NCBI GenBank assembly: GCA_947642445.1
Contig: CANRSF010000001.1
Span: forward strand, 117,062-181,061
Direction: 5' to 3'
Length of the DNA stretch: 64,000 nt
Origin: an uncultured Collinsella sp.
Lineage (GTDB): Bacteria > Actinomycetota > Coriobacteriia > Coriobacteriales > Coriobacteriaceae
Shown: piece by piece, positions 27,604 through 37,573 of the stretch
How the letters are laid out: each line of letters opens with the position of its first letter
Position numbering within the stretch: the stretch's first letter is position 1
The notes under the pieces: model-generated
Told to the model about the DNA's origin: nothing
The model's database searches: none
What the model saw: only the letters and a program-made list of their open reading frames with translations
Translations under genes and position numbers: made by a program

Positions 27604-29205
27604 CTACGATGCCAGCGTGGCGATGACGGCTTCGTCGCCGGCGTATATTAGGGTGTTGCCATCGGGAATGATCGTTTGGCCGTCGCGCTTGAGCATCACG
27701 ACGATAAACGGGTGCTTGCCCTGCGGCACGTCGCGCAGACGCTGTCCAGCTAAGCGGCCGTGGGGAGTCACGGTGACCTCGCGCAGCGTAACCTCGGCAC
27801 GCTCTTCGAACGTTGGGGCGGCCATCACCAGCAGATCGCCTTCCTGGATCACGGTGTCGCCATTGGGCAGTACCGGATGCGCCCCGTCGCGCAGCACCAG
27901 GACCACGAGCATGTCCGTCGCGCTGCCAATGTCCGCGAGCGAGCGTCCGGCAAACGGATGGCCAGCGCCCACCTTGAGCTTTACAAACGACATGCCGTCC
28001 TCGTCGCGGTAGTCGTTAAAGGTGCGGCGCACGTCGCCGGTCGCATCGATCATATCGAGCTTCTTCGCCACCGCCGGCAGCAGCGAGCCCTGCACCACGA
28101 TGCTCGACGCGGCAATCACAAACACCAGGTCAAATAGGTCGTGTCCGCCGGGAACGCCGGCCACCACGGCAAAGAGACTAAAGACGACCGAAGCTGCTCC
28201 GCGCAGGCCCGCCCAGCTTACGAGCGCGACCTGGCTGGGATTCGTCTTAAAGGGCGCTAGGAGCACGCCGACGGCGATGGGGCGGCTCACGAAGAGCATG
28301 AACGCCATGAGCGCCAGGCCCGGCAGCAGCATCTGCGGCAGGCGTGCGGGCGTTACGAGCAGGCCGAGCAAGAAGAAGATGGTCATCTCTGCCATCTCGG
28401 TGAGGGTGTCGAAGAAGTGCGCCATCTCGACCTTACCGGTGATGTCGCTTGCGCCCAGCACAATGCCGGCCAGGTATACGGCCAAAAAGCCGTTGCCGCC
28501 CAGGTAGCTCGGCAGCGCGTAGGCGACGATGGCCACGGCGAACAAGAAGATGGTCTGCGCGCCTTCGGCCGTTGCGTGTGCGCGCTCAATCAGACGGCTG
28601 GATGTCCAGCCGATGGCAAGGCCCAACCCCACGCCCAGGATGATCTGCTTGGTCAGCAGCACGGGAATGTCGATATTGCCGCCCGCCGCGAGGGTCGCGA
28701 GCACGGCGGTGAGCATGTAGGCGACGGGGTCGTTGGAGCCCGATTCGACCTCGAGCAGCGAGTCGGTGCCGCCCCTCAGCGAAAGGCTGTGCTCGCGCAG
28801 AACGCTAAAGACGCTGGCCGCGTCGGTGGACGCCACGACCGATCCCAGCAGCAGGCCGCCGATCCAGTCGAAGCCCAGCACAAAGTGGGCGAACACGCCG
28901 GTGATGCCTGCGGTGATGACGACGCCGAGCGTGCTCAGCAGCACCGCCGGCGCGGCGACGGGCTTGGCGCGGTCTATGTTGGTGTTAAAGCCGCCGTAGA
29001 ACATGATGAACAATAGCGCCGTGCTGCAGACGGTTTCGGTGAGTGCGTAGTCGCTAAAGTCGATATGCGCCGGGCCGTTGACGCCCAACAGCATGCCGAG
29101 CGCGATAAAGATAAGCAGGGTGGGGAAGGGGAGCTTTTTGCCGACGGGTTTGATGGTCAGGCACAAAATGATGACGAGGCCGATAAAAAGAAGGATCTGG
29201 TTCAT
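27604..29205 (-). CDS. Potassium/proton antiporter (NhaP2/CvrA-like) with C-terminal TrkA_C/RCK domains
   Basis: 533 aa; GSVVASTDAASVFSVLR, LLEVESGSNDPVAYML, SWAGLRGAASVVFSL. Confidence 0.9.
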   Translation of the reverse strand: MNQILLFIGLVIILCLTIKPVGKKLPFPTLLIFIALGMLLGVNGPAHIDFSDYALTETVCSTALLFIMFYGGFNTNIDRAKPVAAPAVLLSTLGVVITAGITGVFAHFVLGFDWIGGLLLGSVVASTDAASVFSVLREHSLSLRGGTDSLLEVESGSNDPVAYMLTAVLATLAAGGNIDIPVLLTKQIILGVGLGLAIGWTSSRLIERAHATAEGAQTIFLFAVAIVAYALPSYLGGNGFLAVYLAGIVLGASDITGKVEMAHFFDTLTEMAEMTIFFLLGLLVTPARLPQMLLPGLALMAFMLFVSRPIAVGVLLAPFKTNPSQVALVSWAGLRGAASVVFSLFAVVAGVPGGHDLFDLVFVIAASSIVVQGSLLPAVAKKLDMIDATGDVRRTFNDYRDEDGMSFVKLKVGAGHPFAGRSLADIGSATDMLVVLVLRDGAHPVLPNGDTVIQEGDLLVMAAPTFEERAEVTLREVTVTPHGRLAGQRLRDVPQGKHPFIVVMLKRDGQTIIPDGNTLIYAGDEAVIATLAS

Positions 29206-29529
29206 GGATGGTGTCCGCTCCTGGGTGGTTGGCGTGGCGCGGTCAGTTGTCTGCGGTTATTTGTACCCAAAGATGGTGGGTTATGGGCTTGGATTGCGGG
29301 CGTGCGCATTTTCGACACGAGGCTGCGACGCGGGCGGCGCTGGTCGGGGCGCTGGGCCAGACGGCGTGGCGTGAGCGGTGCGGGTTGGCAGGCGTGCGCT
29401 GGCGACTGTTGACGGTATGCAACCCTTCCCAGCTTTATTGCTACGGAGTACAATGGGTAACGTTTAAGTTCAACTTGAAGTTTTAGTTGCGGCGCCGGGC
29501 TTTGGCCGCAATGCAAGGAGAGGCGTACC

Positions 29530-30369
29530 ATGGCGATCTATGTGACATCTGATGCTCACGGGCACGTGCGTGCGCTTGACGAGGCCCTGTCTAAGATCTC
29601 GTTGACGTCCGACGACACGCTGTACGTGCTGGGCGACATGATCGATCGCGGGCCCGATCCGGTCGGCGTTATTAAGCTCGTGCGCTCGCTGCCCAACGCC
29701 CGTGTGCTCAAGGGCAATCACGAGCAGATCATGCTCGATGCCATCATTGGCCAGGATCCGCTCGATGCCGAGACCTGGGATATCAACGGTGGCTGGACGA
29801 CGCGCGAGCAGCTCAACGACATGGAATTTGACGCATACGAGGAGCTCGTGCGATGGATGGCCGCGCTGCCGCTCTACGCGGTGGCCGAGACCGAGGAGCG
29901 CCCGTATCTGCTGGTACATGCTGGAATCGAGATGAAGGCGGCGCGCGCGTTTTTGCTTGAGCATGGCGTCGATTGTGCCGATGGCGTTGGAGCGGTGGGT
30001 GCCGATCGCGAGCTGCTGCAGCAGATGCTCGCGGTGCAGTCGGCCGATGACCTGCTGTGGATTCGTCACGGCTATTGGGATGCGCCGACCGGGCTGCTTT
30101 CTGCCGAGGGCAAGGGTCCGGTCGTGGTGAGCGGCCACACGCCCACGGTGTCGCTTGGGCGCTATTGCGAGGTTGGCGGCCTGGCGGGGCTCGATGAGGA
30201 GTCGGGCCGCGGGCAGATTGTGCGCCTGGGTGGCGAGGATACCGCCGGCGTGCCCGATCGCATCGATATCGACTGCGCCGCCGCCACCGGCTCCGAGTTC
30301 GGCCGCGTCGGTATCCTGCGCCTTGATGACGGCGCCGAGTTCTATGCGAACATCAACCCAGGCGAATAA
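29530..30369 (+). CDS. Metallophosphoesterase family (serine/threonine phosphatase-like) protein
   Basis: YVTSDAHGHVRAL...YVLGDMIDRGPDPVGVIKL...VLKGNHEQIML...VSGHTP. Confidence 0.9.
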   Translation: MAIYVTSDAHGHVRALDEALSKISLTSDDTLYVLGDMIDRGPDPVGVIKLVRSLPNARVLKGNHEQIMLDAIIGQDPLDAETWDINGGWTTREQLNDMEFDAYEELVRWMAALPLYAVAETEERPYLLVHAGIEMKAARAFLLEHGVDCADGVGAVGADRELLQQMLAVQSADDLLWIRHGYWDAPTGLLSAEGKGPVVVSGHTPTVSLGRYCEVGGLAGLDEESGRGQIVRLGGEDTAGVPDRIDIDCAAATGSEFGRVGILRLDDGAEFYANINPGE

Positions 30370-30378
30370 TCGGTGCAA

Positions 30379-30716
30379 AGGGTAGCTAATTTGGGACGGA
30401 GCTTTTTTGACTACTTTCGGAGAATAGCGCCTTCTTGCTCGGTAAGCGCTAGAAATGAGGAGCGTCTGCGTCCTCGGCAGTGCGAAAATGCTCGAAAAAC
30501 CATCGCAACGGAGTCAAACGACGTTGCGACGGTTCTTTTTTGGCTGCCCGCTGGCTAAGTGAGTAGACTTTTTTGGAAATGCCGAGCAGCCGGCAAATTT
30601 GCCTCAACAAAACCGCAGGTCACTGACTTGTGTTTTGCCGGTGTGGTCAGGGATTCGGCAAAAGTCTACTCACTTAGTTTTGCGTGTCACAAATCGTCCG
30701 CAACGAGACCCCCCCC
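30379..30716. repeat. Intergenic repeat element copy B (TIR core 30555-30677)
   Basis: Perfect 18-bp TIR ctaagtgagtagactttt (30555-30572) / aaaagtctactcacttag (30660-30677); similar to copy A. Confidence 0.8.
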
Positions 30717-30726
30717 ATTGCGCCAA

Positions 30727-32307
30727 TTAGGCGCCGTACGGGTTGCGGTCGCGCTCGATGCGTTGGCGGATGTGGGCGTATTCGATAATCAGCAGCACCA
30801 GGAGTAGGGCCATGATGGCTAGGTAGCTCACCACGGCGCCCATCAGACCCAGCAGGTTGATCAGGATCACCGGCAGCACTACGCTTACGGCGAAGCAGAT
30901 CAGGTAGATTTTGGTGACGTCGCCGGCATGGCGCAGCACCGTGATGATGGCGTAGATAAAGTCGATGGCCGCGGTGACGCCGCCGGCGACAACCATCAGC
31001 AGTGCCAGCGTGCGGTAGCGCTCAAAATTGAGGCCGTACATGAAGCTCATGAGGGGAATACCGGGACCTGCCATAAATGCGGCGCACACGCTGGTGATGA
31101 CCACGATCAGTGCCATAACGGCAACAATAATCAGGTCAAAGCGGCGACGCTTGCGCGGATTCGTCCAAATGCTCGACAGACGCAGAAGCTGCGGTTTATA
31201 GACAAATCCGATGCTCAACAAAATGGCCTGCGCTGGAAAGAACAGGGCATTAAAGTACAGCTGATATTTGTATGCCAGCGTGCCTTCCATCACAAACTTG
31301 GGCATGCTCTCAATAAGGTTGAACAGGAACAGTGCACCAAAGAGCGGGGCGCACTGGACAAACAGGTGGCCGACCTCGCGCAGACTCATGCGGCGCGATT
31401 TTTCGGTTTCGAGCAGGGCGAGCGGGGCGGTGACCAGCGCGAGCGAGGCAATCGCGGCGATGCCCATGGCCATGGCGGCGATGGGCATGCTGCGCGTGAG
31501 GAACAGTGCCACGCTAAAGACCGCGATGACGCCGACGGAGCGTAGCGTTTGGCTCATGCCGGCCAAATAGAGCTTGTCGGCCTGCTGCAGGCGGCCCTCG
31601 TACACGTCGGCGATGCCGTCGATCACCTTATACAGGTAGACGCCCAGGCCGATCGTGGCCATCTGCGCATCGTAGCCGCGGGCGCTGCTGTACATGAGGC
31701 CGCAGCCTAGGGCGAGCGCTCCGCAGAGCCAGCGGTTGAGCTGGTAGGAGGCGAAGGAGGTTTTTTCGTCGATGTCCGAGACCTGAAAGTTGCGCACGCC
31801 GTAGTTGCACGCGATCATGATGAGCGTGCCGGTGACAAAGGCGATGGAGAACTTGCCAGCCTCCTCGGCGCCTACGAGTTGCGTCGACACAATGGTGAGC
31901 AGCGGAAACGCCATACCCCATACGGCGGTACCCAGGGTATTCCAAAGGTAGTCGCGACGGGTGGCGTGATCTTCGTACTCGGCTTCTTGCGTGGAGAAGC
32001 CGCCGCCGTAGACAGCGCCGAGCAGGCGGTTCCACCATGCGTTAACCATGCGGTGGATGGGGCCGGGTTGGCGATCGCGCTCGCGACGACGGCGTGTGGC
32101 CTGGCTGCTGTCGGGACCGCCGGCGTTACGTTGGCTTAGTTCTTGGATTCGCGCGAGCTCTTCGGCAGTGTGCGATGCGGGGAACAGGCCGTTCTCGATG
32201 CGTCCGCCCTGGGCCTTTGCGGTGCCGCTGCTCGCTATGGCGGGGTCGGCGACGCCATTGCGGCGGGCGATGGCGCGGCGGATGCTATCGAGGGGCGTGA
32301 TTCTCAA
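30727..32307 (-). CDS. Polysaccharide biosynthesis/flippase-like multi-TM membrane protein
   Basis: 526 aa, multiple TM segments, LWNTLGTAVWGMAFPLLTIVSTQLVGAEEAGKFSIAFV. Confidence 0.7.
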   Translation of the reverse strand: MRITPLDSIRRAIARRNGVADPAIASSGTAKAQGGRIENGLFPASHTAEELARIQELSQRNAGGPDSSQATRRRRERDRQPGPIHRMVNAWWNRLLGAVYGGGFSTQEAEYEDHATRRDYLWNTLGTAVWGMAFPLLTIVSTQLVGAEEAGKFSIAFVTGTLIMIACNYGVRNFQVSDIDEKTSFASYQLNRWLCGALALGCGLMYSSARGYDAQMATIGLGVYLYKVIDGIADVYEGRLQQADKLYLAGMSQTLRSVGVIAVFSVALFLTRSMPIAAMAMGIAAIASLALVTAPLALLETEKSRRMSLREVGHLFVQCAPLFGALFLFNLIESMPKFVMEGTLAYKYQLYFNALFFPAQAILLSIGFVYKPQLLRLSSIWTNPRKRRRFDLIIVAVMALIVVITSVCAAFMAGPGIPLMSFMYGLNFERYRTLALLMVVAGGVTAAIDFIYAIITVLRHAGDVTKIYLICFAVSVVLPVILINLLGLMGAVVSYLAIMALLLVLLIIEYAHIRQRIERDRNPYGA

Positions 32308-32485
32308 GGCGGTTCCTTTCTCTTACTGCGCTCTAGTATAGTCGCGGTGGTGTCCATTCGTGTTTTTGAACAGGTTGTTCAATAATTTCGGCGTGCGGCT
32401 GTAATTTGTCGGTTAACGTGCTGTATCCTGTTGAAGTTTTGTGACCCCCCGATACCGCTTGCGCGGTACCAAGGAGTTTTTACCC

Positions 32486-34057
32486 ATGGATATCGCTGCG
32501 TTTTTGCTGGCTCTTGTGCCGATCATCTGGCTTGTCGTGATGCTGCTGTGCTTTAAATGGCCGGCTTGGAAGGCCGCTATGGGCTCGTTCGTCCTTTCGT
32601 GCGTGCTCGCCTTCGCATGGTGGCGCCTGCCGGTGATGCAGATTGCCTCGGCCTCGCTCGAGGGCTTTTTGATGGCCCTGTGGCCCATTGTGTTGGTGAT
32701 TATCGCCGCGGTGTTTACGTATAACCTGTGTGTGCGCACGGGCGCCATGGACGTGATTGGCGGCATGATCACCTCCATCAGCAGCGACCGCCGTCTGCTG
32801 GCGCTGCTCGTGGCTTGGTGCTTCGGTGGCTTTATGGAGGGCATGGCCGGTTTTGGCACCGCCGTTGCCATTCCTGCCGGCATGCTTGCGGGCCTGGGTT
32901 TTGAGGCCGTACCCGCCGTGCTCATCTGCCTGCTGGCCAACGGCGTGCCCACGCCCTACGGCTCCATTGGCATTCCCACGGTGTCCGTTGCCGACTTGGT
33001 GGGCCTGGATTCCCTGCACTTGGCGACCGTTCAGCTGGTGCAGCTCGCGCCCTTCTTTGTGGCGATGCCGCTGCTTATCGTGCTGGTTGCGGGCCGTGTC
33101 AGCGATGATCAAGGCAACGTTGCGAGCGTGGGCGAGCGTCTGCACGGCGTGGCGGGCATCGCGCTGCTCTCTGGCGCGTCTTTTGCCGGTGCGGCTCTGG
33201 TCGTCGCTATGTTCGTGGGCCCCGAGCTTGCCGTCGTCGTCGGTTCCATCGTGTCGCTCGCGCTGACCGCGGCACTTGCCATGCGTGCCGAGAAGTCCGG
33301 TCACCTGGACGCGCGCTTCCACATGAATATCGAGGCCGGCGAGCAGCTCACCGTTAAGTCGGCACTTTCGGCATGGTCGTGCTTCATCCTGATCTTTGTG
33401 TTGTTGCTGGGCACGTCTAACCTGGTGCCCGCCGTGCATGCTGCGCTCGCGCCGTTTGCGAGCCACGTGCAGGTGTATTGCGGCGAGAACCCCGGTACGC
33501 TCACGTTTTCGTGGGTCAACACGCCGGGCGTCTGGATTTTCCTGGCGGCGTTTGTCGGTGGTGCCATTCAGGGTGCGTCGCCGCGCATGATGGGCGAGGT
33601 GCTGGCCGCGACTGTGAAGCAGATGATGCCGACGGTGATCACGATGCTTTCGGTGCTGGGCTGCGCCAAGGTGATGGGCTACGCCGGCATGATCTCGTCG
33701 ATCAGCGCGTTTTGCATTGCGGTCGCCGGTGGGTTGTACCCGATTCTGGCCCCGTGGATCGGCGCGGTCGGTGCGTTCGTGACCGGTTCGGGCACGTCTT
33801 CGGGCATGCTGTTTGGTCCCATTCAGAGCCAGGCTGCCACCGCTCTGGGCGTGAGCGACTACTGGATGGTCGCGCTGAACGCCCTGGGTGTTGCCGCCGG
33901 CAAGATGATCTCGCCGCAGACCCTCGCCATTGGTCTTGCCGCCGTTCACGTGCGCGGCAAAGATGCTGAGCTCCTAGGTGCCATCTTGCCTTACGCAGCC
34001 GGAATGCTGATCCTCATGAGCGCCATCGCCATGCTCGGCCAAGGCCTCCCGCTGTAG
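32486..34057 (+). CDS. L-lactate permease family transporter
   Basis: ATG 32486 after aaggag; GFMEGMAGFGTAVAIPAGMLAGLGFEAVPAVLICLLANGVPTPYGSIGIP; GSGTSSGMLFGPIQSQAA. Confidence 0.88.
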   Translation: MDIAAFLLALVPIIWLVVMLLCFKWPAWKAAMGSFVLSCVLAFAWWRLPVMQIASASLEGFLMALWPIVLVIIAAVFTYNLCVRTGAMDVIGGMITSISSDRRLLALLVAWCFGGFMEGMAGFGTAVAIPAGMLAGLGFEAVPAVLICLLANGVPTPYGSIGIPTVSVADLVGLDSLHLATVQLVQLAPFFVAMPLLIVLVAGRVSDDQGNVASVGERLHGVAGIALLSGASFAGAALVVAMFVGPELAVVVGSIVSLALTAALAMRAEKSGHLDARFHMNIEAGEQLTVKSALSAWSCFILIFVLLLGTSNLVPAVHAALAPFASHVQVYCGENPGTLTFSWVNTPGVWIFLAAFVGGAIQGASPRMMGEVLAATVKQMMPTVITMLSVLGCAKVMGYAGMISSISAFCIAVAGGLYPILAPWIGAVGAFVTGSGTSSGMLFGPIQSQAATALGVSDYWMVALNALGVAAGKMISPQTLAIGLAAVHVRGKDAELLGAILPYAAGMLILMSAIAMLGQGLPL

Positions 34058-34062
34058 TAGGC

Positions 34063-34192
34063 ACTTAGGGACGCTCCTTTTATGCCGGCACTTTGGGAAC
34101 GTCCCTAAGTGCCGGCACCCGGGGACACTCCTTGGCTGTTGCCTGTTCAAGAGTGTCCCCAACGACTAGTCGTTTAAGAACGTCCCCAGACT
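34063..34192. repeat. REP-like palindromic cluster (tgccggcac / ggggacgttc family)
   Basis: ggcacttagggacgctccttttatgccggcactttgggaacgtccctaagtgccggcacccggggacactcc ... gagtgtccccaacgactagtcgtttaagaacgtcccc. Confidence 0.65.
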
Positions 34193-34333
34193 AGGCCGCT
34201 TGCGTGCGATTTTTGACCGTTGGGCGGGCGCTTCGCCCTTGCCGCAAAAACGTTTTTGCATATCGGGTACAACGGGCTTTACGTGAGTAAAGTGCGCGCC
34301 GCGTCCACGTGTCGCGTTTTTAAAGGAGGCCCC

Positions 34334-36004
34334 ATGCCTGGTGTTACCCCTGCAGAAGTTCTATCCAACTTTGGCATTACGCTGGTCGAAGATCCCGCCG
34401 AGAACCAACCCCGCCTGCTGGTCGACCTGCCGGCAGCCGAGCTCGTCGAGCATGCGATTCGCCGCGAAGAGGGCCGTATGGCCTCCAACGGCGCACTCGT
34501 GATCGAGACGGGGGAGCGTACCGGACGTTCGCCCAACGACCGCTTTATCGTTGACACCCCCGATGTCCACGACAAGATCGCCTGGGGCGCCGTCAACCGC
34601 CCGCTTTCTGCCGAGAGCTACGAGACCATCAAGGCTGGTATCGTCGACTACCTCAACGAGCGCGATGTGTTCGTTACCCGCGGCATGGCGGGCGCCGACC
34701 GCAACCACACGCGCCGACTGCTCGTCGCCTGTGAGCGTGCCAGCCAGGCGCTCTTTATTAAGCAGATGCTCGCCCGCCCGCTTGCCCGTGAAATCGCACG
34801 CACCGGCGAGCCGGACTTCTGCGTGCTCGCCGCACCCGGCTATCAGTGCGACCCTGCCATCAAGGGCCTCAACTCCAGCGCCGCCGTGGTCATCAACTTC
34901 CAGGAGCGCGTGATTCTGGTCGCCGGCACCGGCTACTCCGGTGAGATCAAAAAGTCGATCTTCAGCGTCATGAACTACCTGCTGCCCGTCGAGGACGACG
35001 TTCTGCCCATGCATTGCTCGGCCAGTATGGACCCCGTCACGCATGAGACCGCCGTGTTCTTTGGTCTGTCCGGCACCGGCAAGACCACGCTTTCGGCCAA
35101 CCCCACGCGCCTGCTGATCGGCGACGACGAACACGGTTGGTCCGACATGGGCATCTTTAACGTCGAGGGCGGCTGCTACGCCAAGTGCGAGGGCCTGGAC
35201 GCGTTCCACGAGCCCGAGATCTTCAACGCCGTTCGCTTTGGCGCCATCTGTGAAAACGTGGTACTCGATGAGAATCGCAAGCCTAACTACGACGACGTCT
35301 CGATCACGCACAATACGCGCGTGGCCTACCCCGTCGAGCATATCCCCAACGCGTGGACCAAGGGCATGGGCACCACCCCGAGCGTCGTGCTGTTTTTGAC
35401 CTGCGACGCCTTTGGCGTGCTGCCGCCCATCTCGCGCCTGACGGCCGACGCCGCCATGTATCACTTTGTGACGGGCTTTACGGCCAAGATTCCCGGCACC
35501 GAGGTCGGCGTCACCGAGCCCACACCCACGTTCTCTTCGCTGTTTGGCGAGCCGTTTATGCCGCTCGACCCCATGGTCTATGCCAAGATGCTCGGTGAGC
35601 GCATCGCCGACGGCCGCACGCGTGTGTACCTGGTCAACACCGGCTGGATCGGCGGCGGCTACGGCGTGGGTCATCGCATCGAGCTTGCCTACACGCGCGC
35701 CCTGGTGGCCCGCGCCCTCGACGGTACCATCGAGGACAGCGAGTTCGTGCACGACGACATCTTTAACGTCGACATTCCCACCACGTGCCACGGCGTACCC
35801 GACGGCATCCTGGTGCCGCGCCAGTATTGGCAGAGTACCGCTCGCTACGACGAGGCCGCGCACAACTTGGCCGTGATGTTCGAGGAGAACTTCGAGAAGA
35901 AGTACTCGCACCTGCCCGAATCCGTCAAGGCCGCCGGTCCGCATGCTCAGGTGCACGCCGACGCCCGTCATCGCGGCCACGGCCTGCTGGGACTTCGCCA
36001 CTAG
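34334..36004 (+). CDS. pckA: Phosphoenolpyruvate carboxykinase (ATP)
   Basis: FFGLSGTGKTTLSANPTRLLIGDDEHGW; RTGRSPNDRFIVD; ATG 34334 after aaaggaggc. Confidence 0.96.
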   Translation: MPGVTPAEVLSNFGITLVEDPAENQPRLLVDLPAAELVEHAIRREEGRMASNGALVIETGERTGRSPNDRFIVDTPDVHDKIAWGAVNRPLSAESYETIKAGIVDYLNERDVFVTRGMAGADRNHTRRLLVACERASQALFIKQMLARPLAREIARTGEPDFCVLAAPGYQCDPAIKGLNSSAAVVINFQERVILVAGTGYSGEIKKSIFSVMNYLLPVEDDVLPMHCSASMDPVTHETAVFFGLSGTGKTTLSANPTRLLIGDDEHGWSDMGIFNVEGGCYAKCEGLDAFHEPEIFNAVRFGAICENVVLDENRKPNYDDVSITHNTRVAYPVEHIPNAWTKGMGTTPSVVLFLTCDAFGVLPPISRLTADAAMYHFVTGFTAKIPGTEVGVTEPTPTFSSLFGEPFMPLDPMVYAKMLGERIADGRTRVYLVNTGWIGGGYGVGHRIELAYTRALVARALDGTIEDSEFVHDDIFNVDIPTTCHGVPDGILVPRQYWQSTARYDEAAHNLAVMFEENFEKKYSHLPESVKAAGPHAQVHADARHRGHGLLGLRH

Positions 36005-36019
36005 CGTCGCCTCAGACCC

Positions 36020-36060
36020 AAAACCACCATAAAGGGGACAGGCACCTTTGTGGTGGTTTT
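36020..36060. repeat. 40-bp palindromic repeat (inverted loop orientation)
   Basis: aaaaccaccataaaggggacaggcacctttgtggtggtttt. Confidence 0.85.
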
Positions 36061-36081
36061 ACTCGCGCGGATGACTCGGGT

Positions 36082-36200
36082 TACAATACACCTGACATAT
36101 CGCTCCCTTCTCCGGATGGGGGCAGCGTAAGCGCTCTTGTGGCGGCACCGTAGGACTTTGAAGGTGGCCGTCGTAAGGGCGCTTTTTGTTTAGGCACCCG
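36082..36200 (+). promoter_or_regulatory. Candidate structured leader / attenuator upstream of B3/4-domain gene
   Basis: tacaat -10-like at 36082; hairpin cgctccc..gggggcagcg; then 17-bp GU-rich stem agcgctcttgtggcggc/gccgtcgtaagggcgct followed by tttttgttt. Confidence 0.4.
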
Positions 36201-36231
36201 GGCTCGGGCGCATGCTATGAAGGGAGAGCGC

Positions 36232-36951
36232 ATGAAGAGCTTTATTGCCGAGGATTCGTTTTGGGAGCTATTTCCGCAGGCGGCTGTCGGTGTTGTGGTC
36301 GTAAAGGGCATGAAGCCCGCGGCTCAGATTCCTCAAGAGGACGTGGACGCGATTGCGGCGTTGCTCGACCGCGCCAATATCGACGCGGAGCGTCATCTGA
36401 CCAGCGATACTATCAGCGAGAACGCACCGGTCAAGGCATGGCGCGAGGCTTATCGGCTGTTCAAGACCAAAAAGGGCGCGCGTTGCTCAATTGAGAACCT
36501 GCTCAAGCGCGTGCTCAAGGGCAAACCGGTGGGCCACATTACGCCCGCGGTGGACATCTACAACACGGTGTCGCTGACCTACGCGCTGCCCGTTGGCGGC
36601 GAGGACCTGCATGCGATTGAGGGGGATCTTTGCTTGAAGGTGACTGACGGCGGCGATGCGTTCCTGCCACTTGGCGAGGAAACGGATGACCCGACGCTGC
36701 CCGGCGAGCTCGCCTACATCGATGATGCGGGCGCCGTATGCCGCTGCTGGAACTGGCGCGATGGCGTTCGAACGGCGTTGTCCGATGATTCGGCCGATGC
36801 TTTCCTGGCGATTGAGTGCGTGGAGCCCGAGCGGATGGGGGATTGCCAGGCCGCGATCGATCGCTTAGCCGAGCTGCTCGAGCGCTATCTGGGAGCGACG
36901 GTTGTCGTTAAAACGCTTGTGACCCGCGACAATCCTTGCGTGGGGCTGTAG
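36232..36951 (+). CDS. B3/B4 tRNA-binding domain protein (PheT B3/4-like)
   Basis: KAWREAYRLFKTKKGARCSIENLLKRVLKGKPVGHITPAVDIYNTVSLTYALPVGGEDL. Confidence 0.85.
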   Translation: MKSFIAEDSFWELFPQAAVGVVVVKGMKPAAQIPQEDVDAIAALLDRANIDAERHLTSDTISENAPVKAWREAYRLFKTKKGARCSIENLLKRVLKGKPVGHITPAVDIYNTVSLTYALPVGGEDLHAIEGDLCLKVTDGGDAFLPLGEETDDPTLPGELAYIDDAGAVCRCWNWRDGVRTALSDDSADAFLAIECVEPERMGDCQAAIDRLAELLERYLGATVVVKTLVTRDNPCVGL

Positions 36952-36980
36952 CGAAGTCTGCGGATCAAACTCGATGCCCC

Positions 36981-37020
36981 AAACCACCACAAAGGTGCCT
37001 GTCCCCTTTGTGGTGGTTTT
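36981..37020. repeat. 40-bp palindromic repeat
   Basis: aaaccaccacaaaggtgcctgtcccctttgtggtggtttt. Confidence 0.9.
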
Positions 37021-37123
37021 TATGTTGATGGGTTAACAAATGGGATATTTGGGTACGGGTGTTGCCTTGTGCGGCTAAGATGTTTACCCGTTAGCATCAT
37101 GTAAGCGAAAGGCGGTCGTCACC

Positions 37124-37573
37124 ATGCAGCAGAACGACGAGACACGTTTTGAGGACTTTGTCGGACTGATCAGCGGCCTCTACAAGGAGATTCAGCGTAT
37201 CAAGACGTCCGAAGGCGCAAGGCTGGGCCTCAAGGGCTCCGACGTTATGTGCCTGTACTATCTTGAGCGCAGCAAGGACGGCCTGACTGGCGCCGACCTC
37301 GCCCGCATGGCCGGCGTTACCCGTGCCGCCGTTTCGCGCACACTGGCACATCTGGAGGAGGGCGGCTACGTCGAGGTTGACGACTCGGGTGATGCGGCCG
37401 TCAAGTATCGTGCTCCGGTGCGCCTGACTGCCCTGGGCGGCGAGAGCATGAGCGAGGCCGATCGCATCATTCGCGAGGTGCTCGATACCACCGGCAAGGC
37501 CATGGGCGTGGAGCAGCGCGAGCAGATGTATGCATCGCTGCGCACGATCCTCAACACCCTGCGCGAGATCTAG
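37124..37573 (+). CDS. MarR family transcriptional regulator
   Basis: 149 aa; LKGSDVMCLYYLERSKDGLTGADLARMAGVTRAAVSRTLAHLEEGGYVEVDD. Confidence 0.85.
   Translation: MQQNDETRFEDFVGLISGLYKEIQRIKTSEGARLGLKGSDVMCLYYLERSKDGLTGADLARMAGVTRAAVSRTLAHLEEGGYVEVDDSGDAAVKYRAPVRLTALGGESMSEADRIIREVLDTTGKAMGVEQREQMYASLRTILNTLREI

Noticed and set aside
30709-30716. C8 homopolymer as a phase-variation switch
   Set aside because: Lies in non-coding repeat sequence downstream of genes on both sides, so slippage has no obvious reading-frame effect.
32480-33949. 489 aa minus-strand ORF opposite the lactate permease
   Set aside because: Shadow ORF, strongly His/Gly/Arg-biased.
34361-36001. 546 aa minus-strand ORF opposite pckA
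   Set aside because: Exact antisense of pckA; codon-bias artefact.
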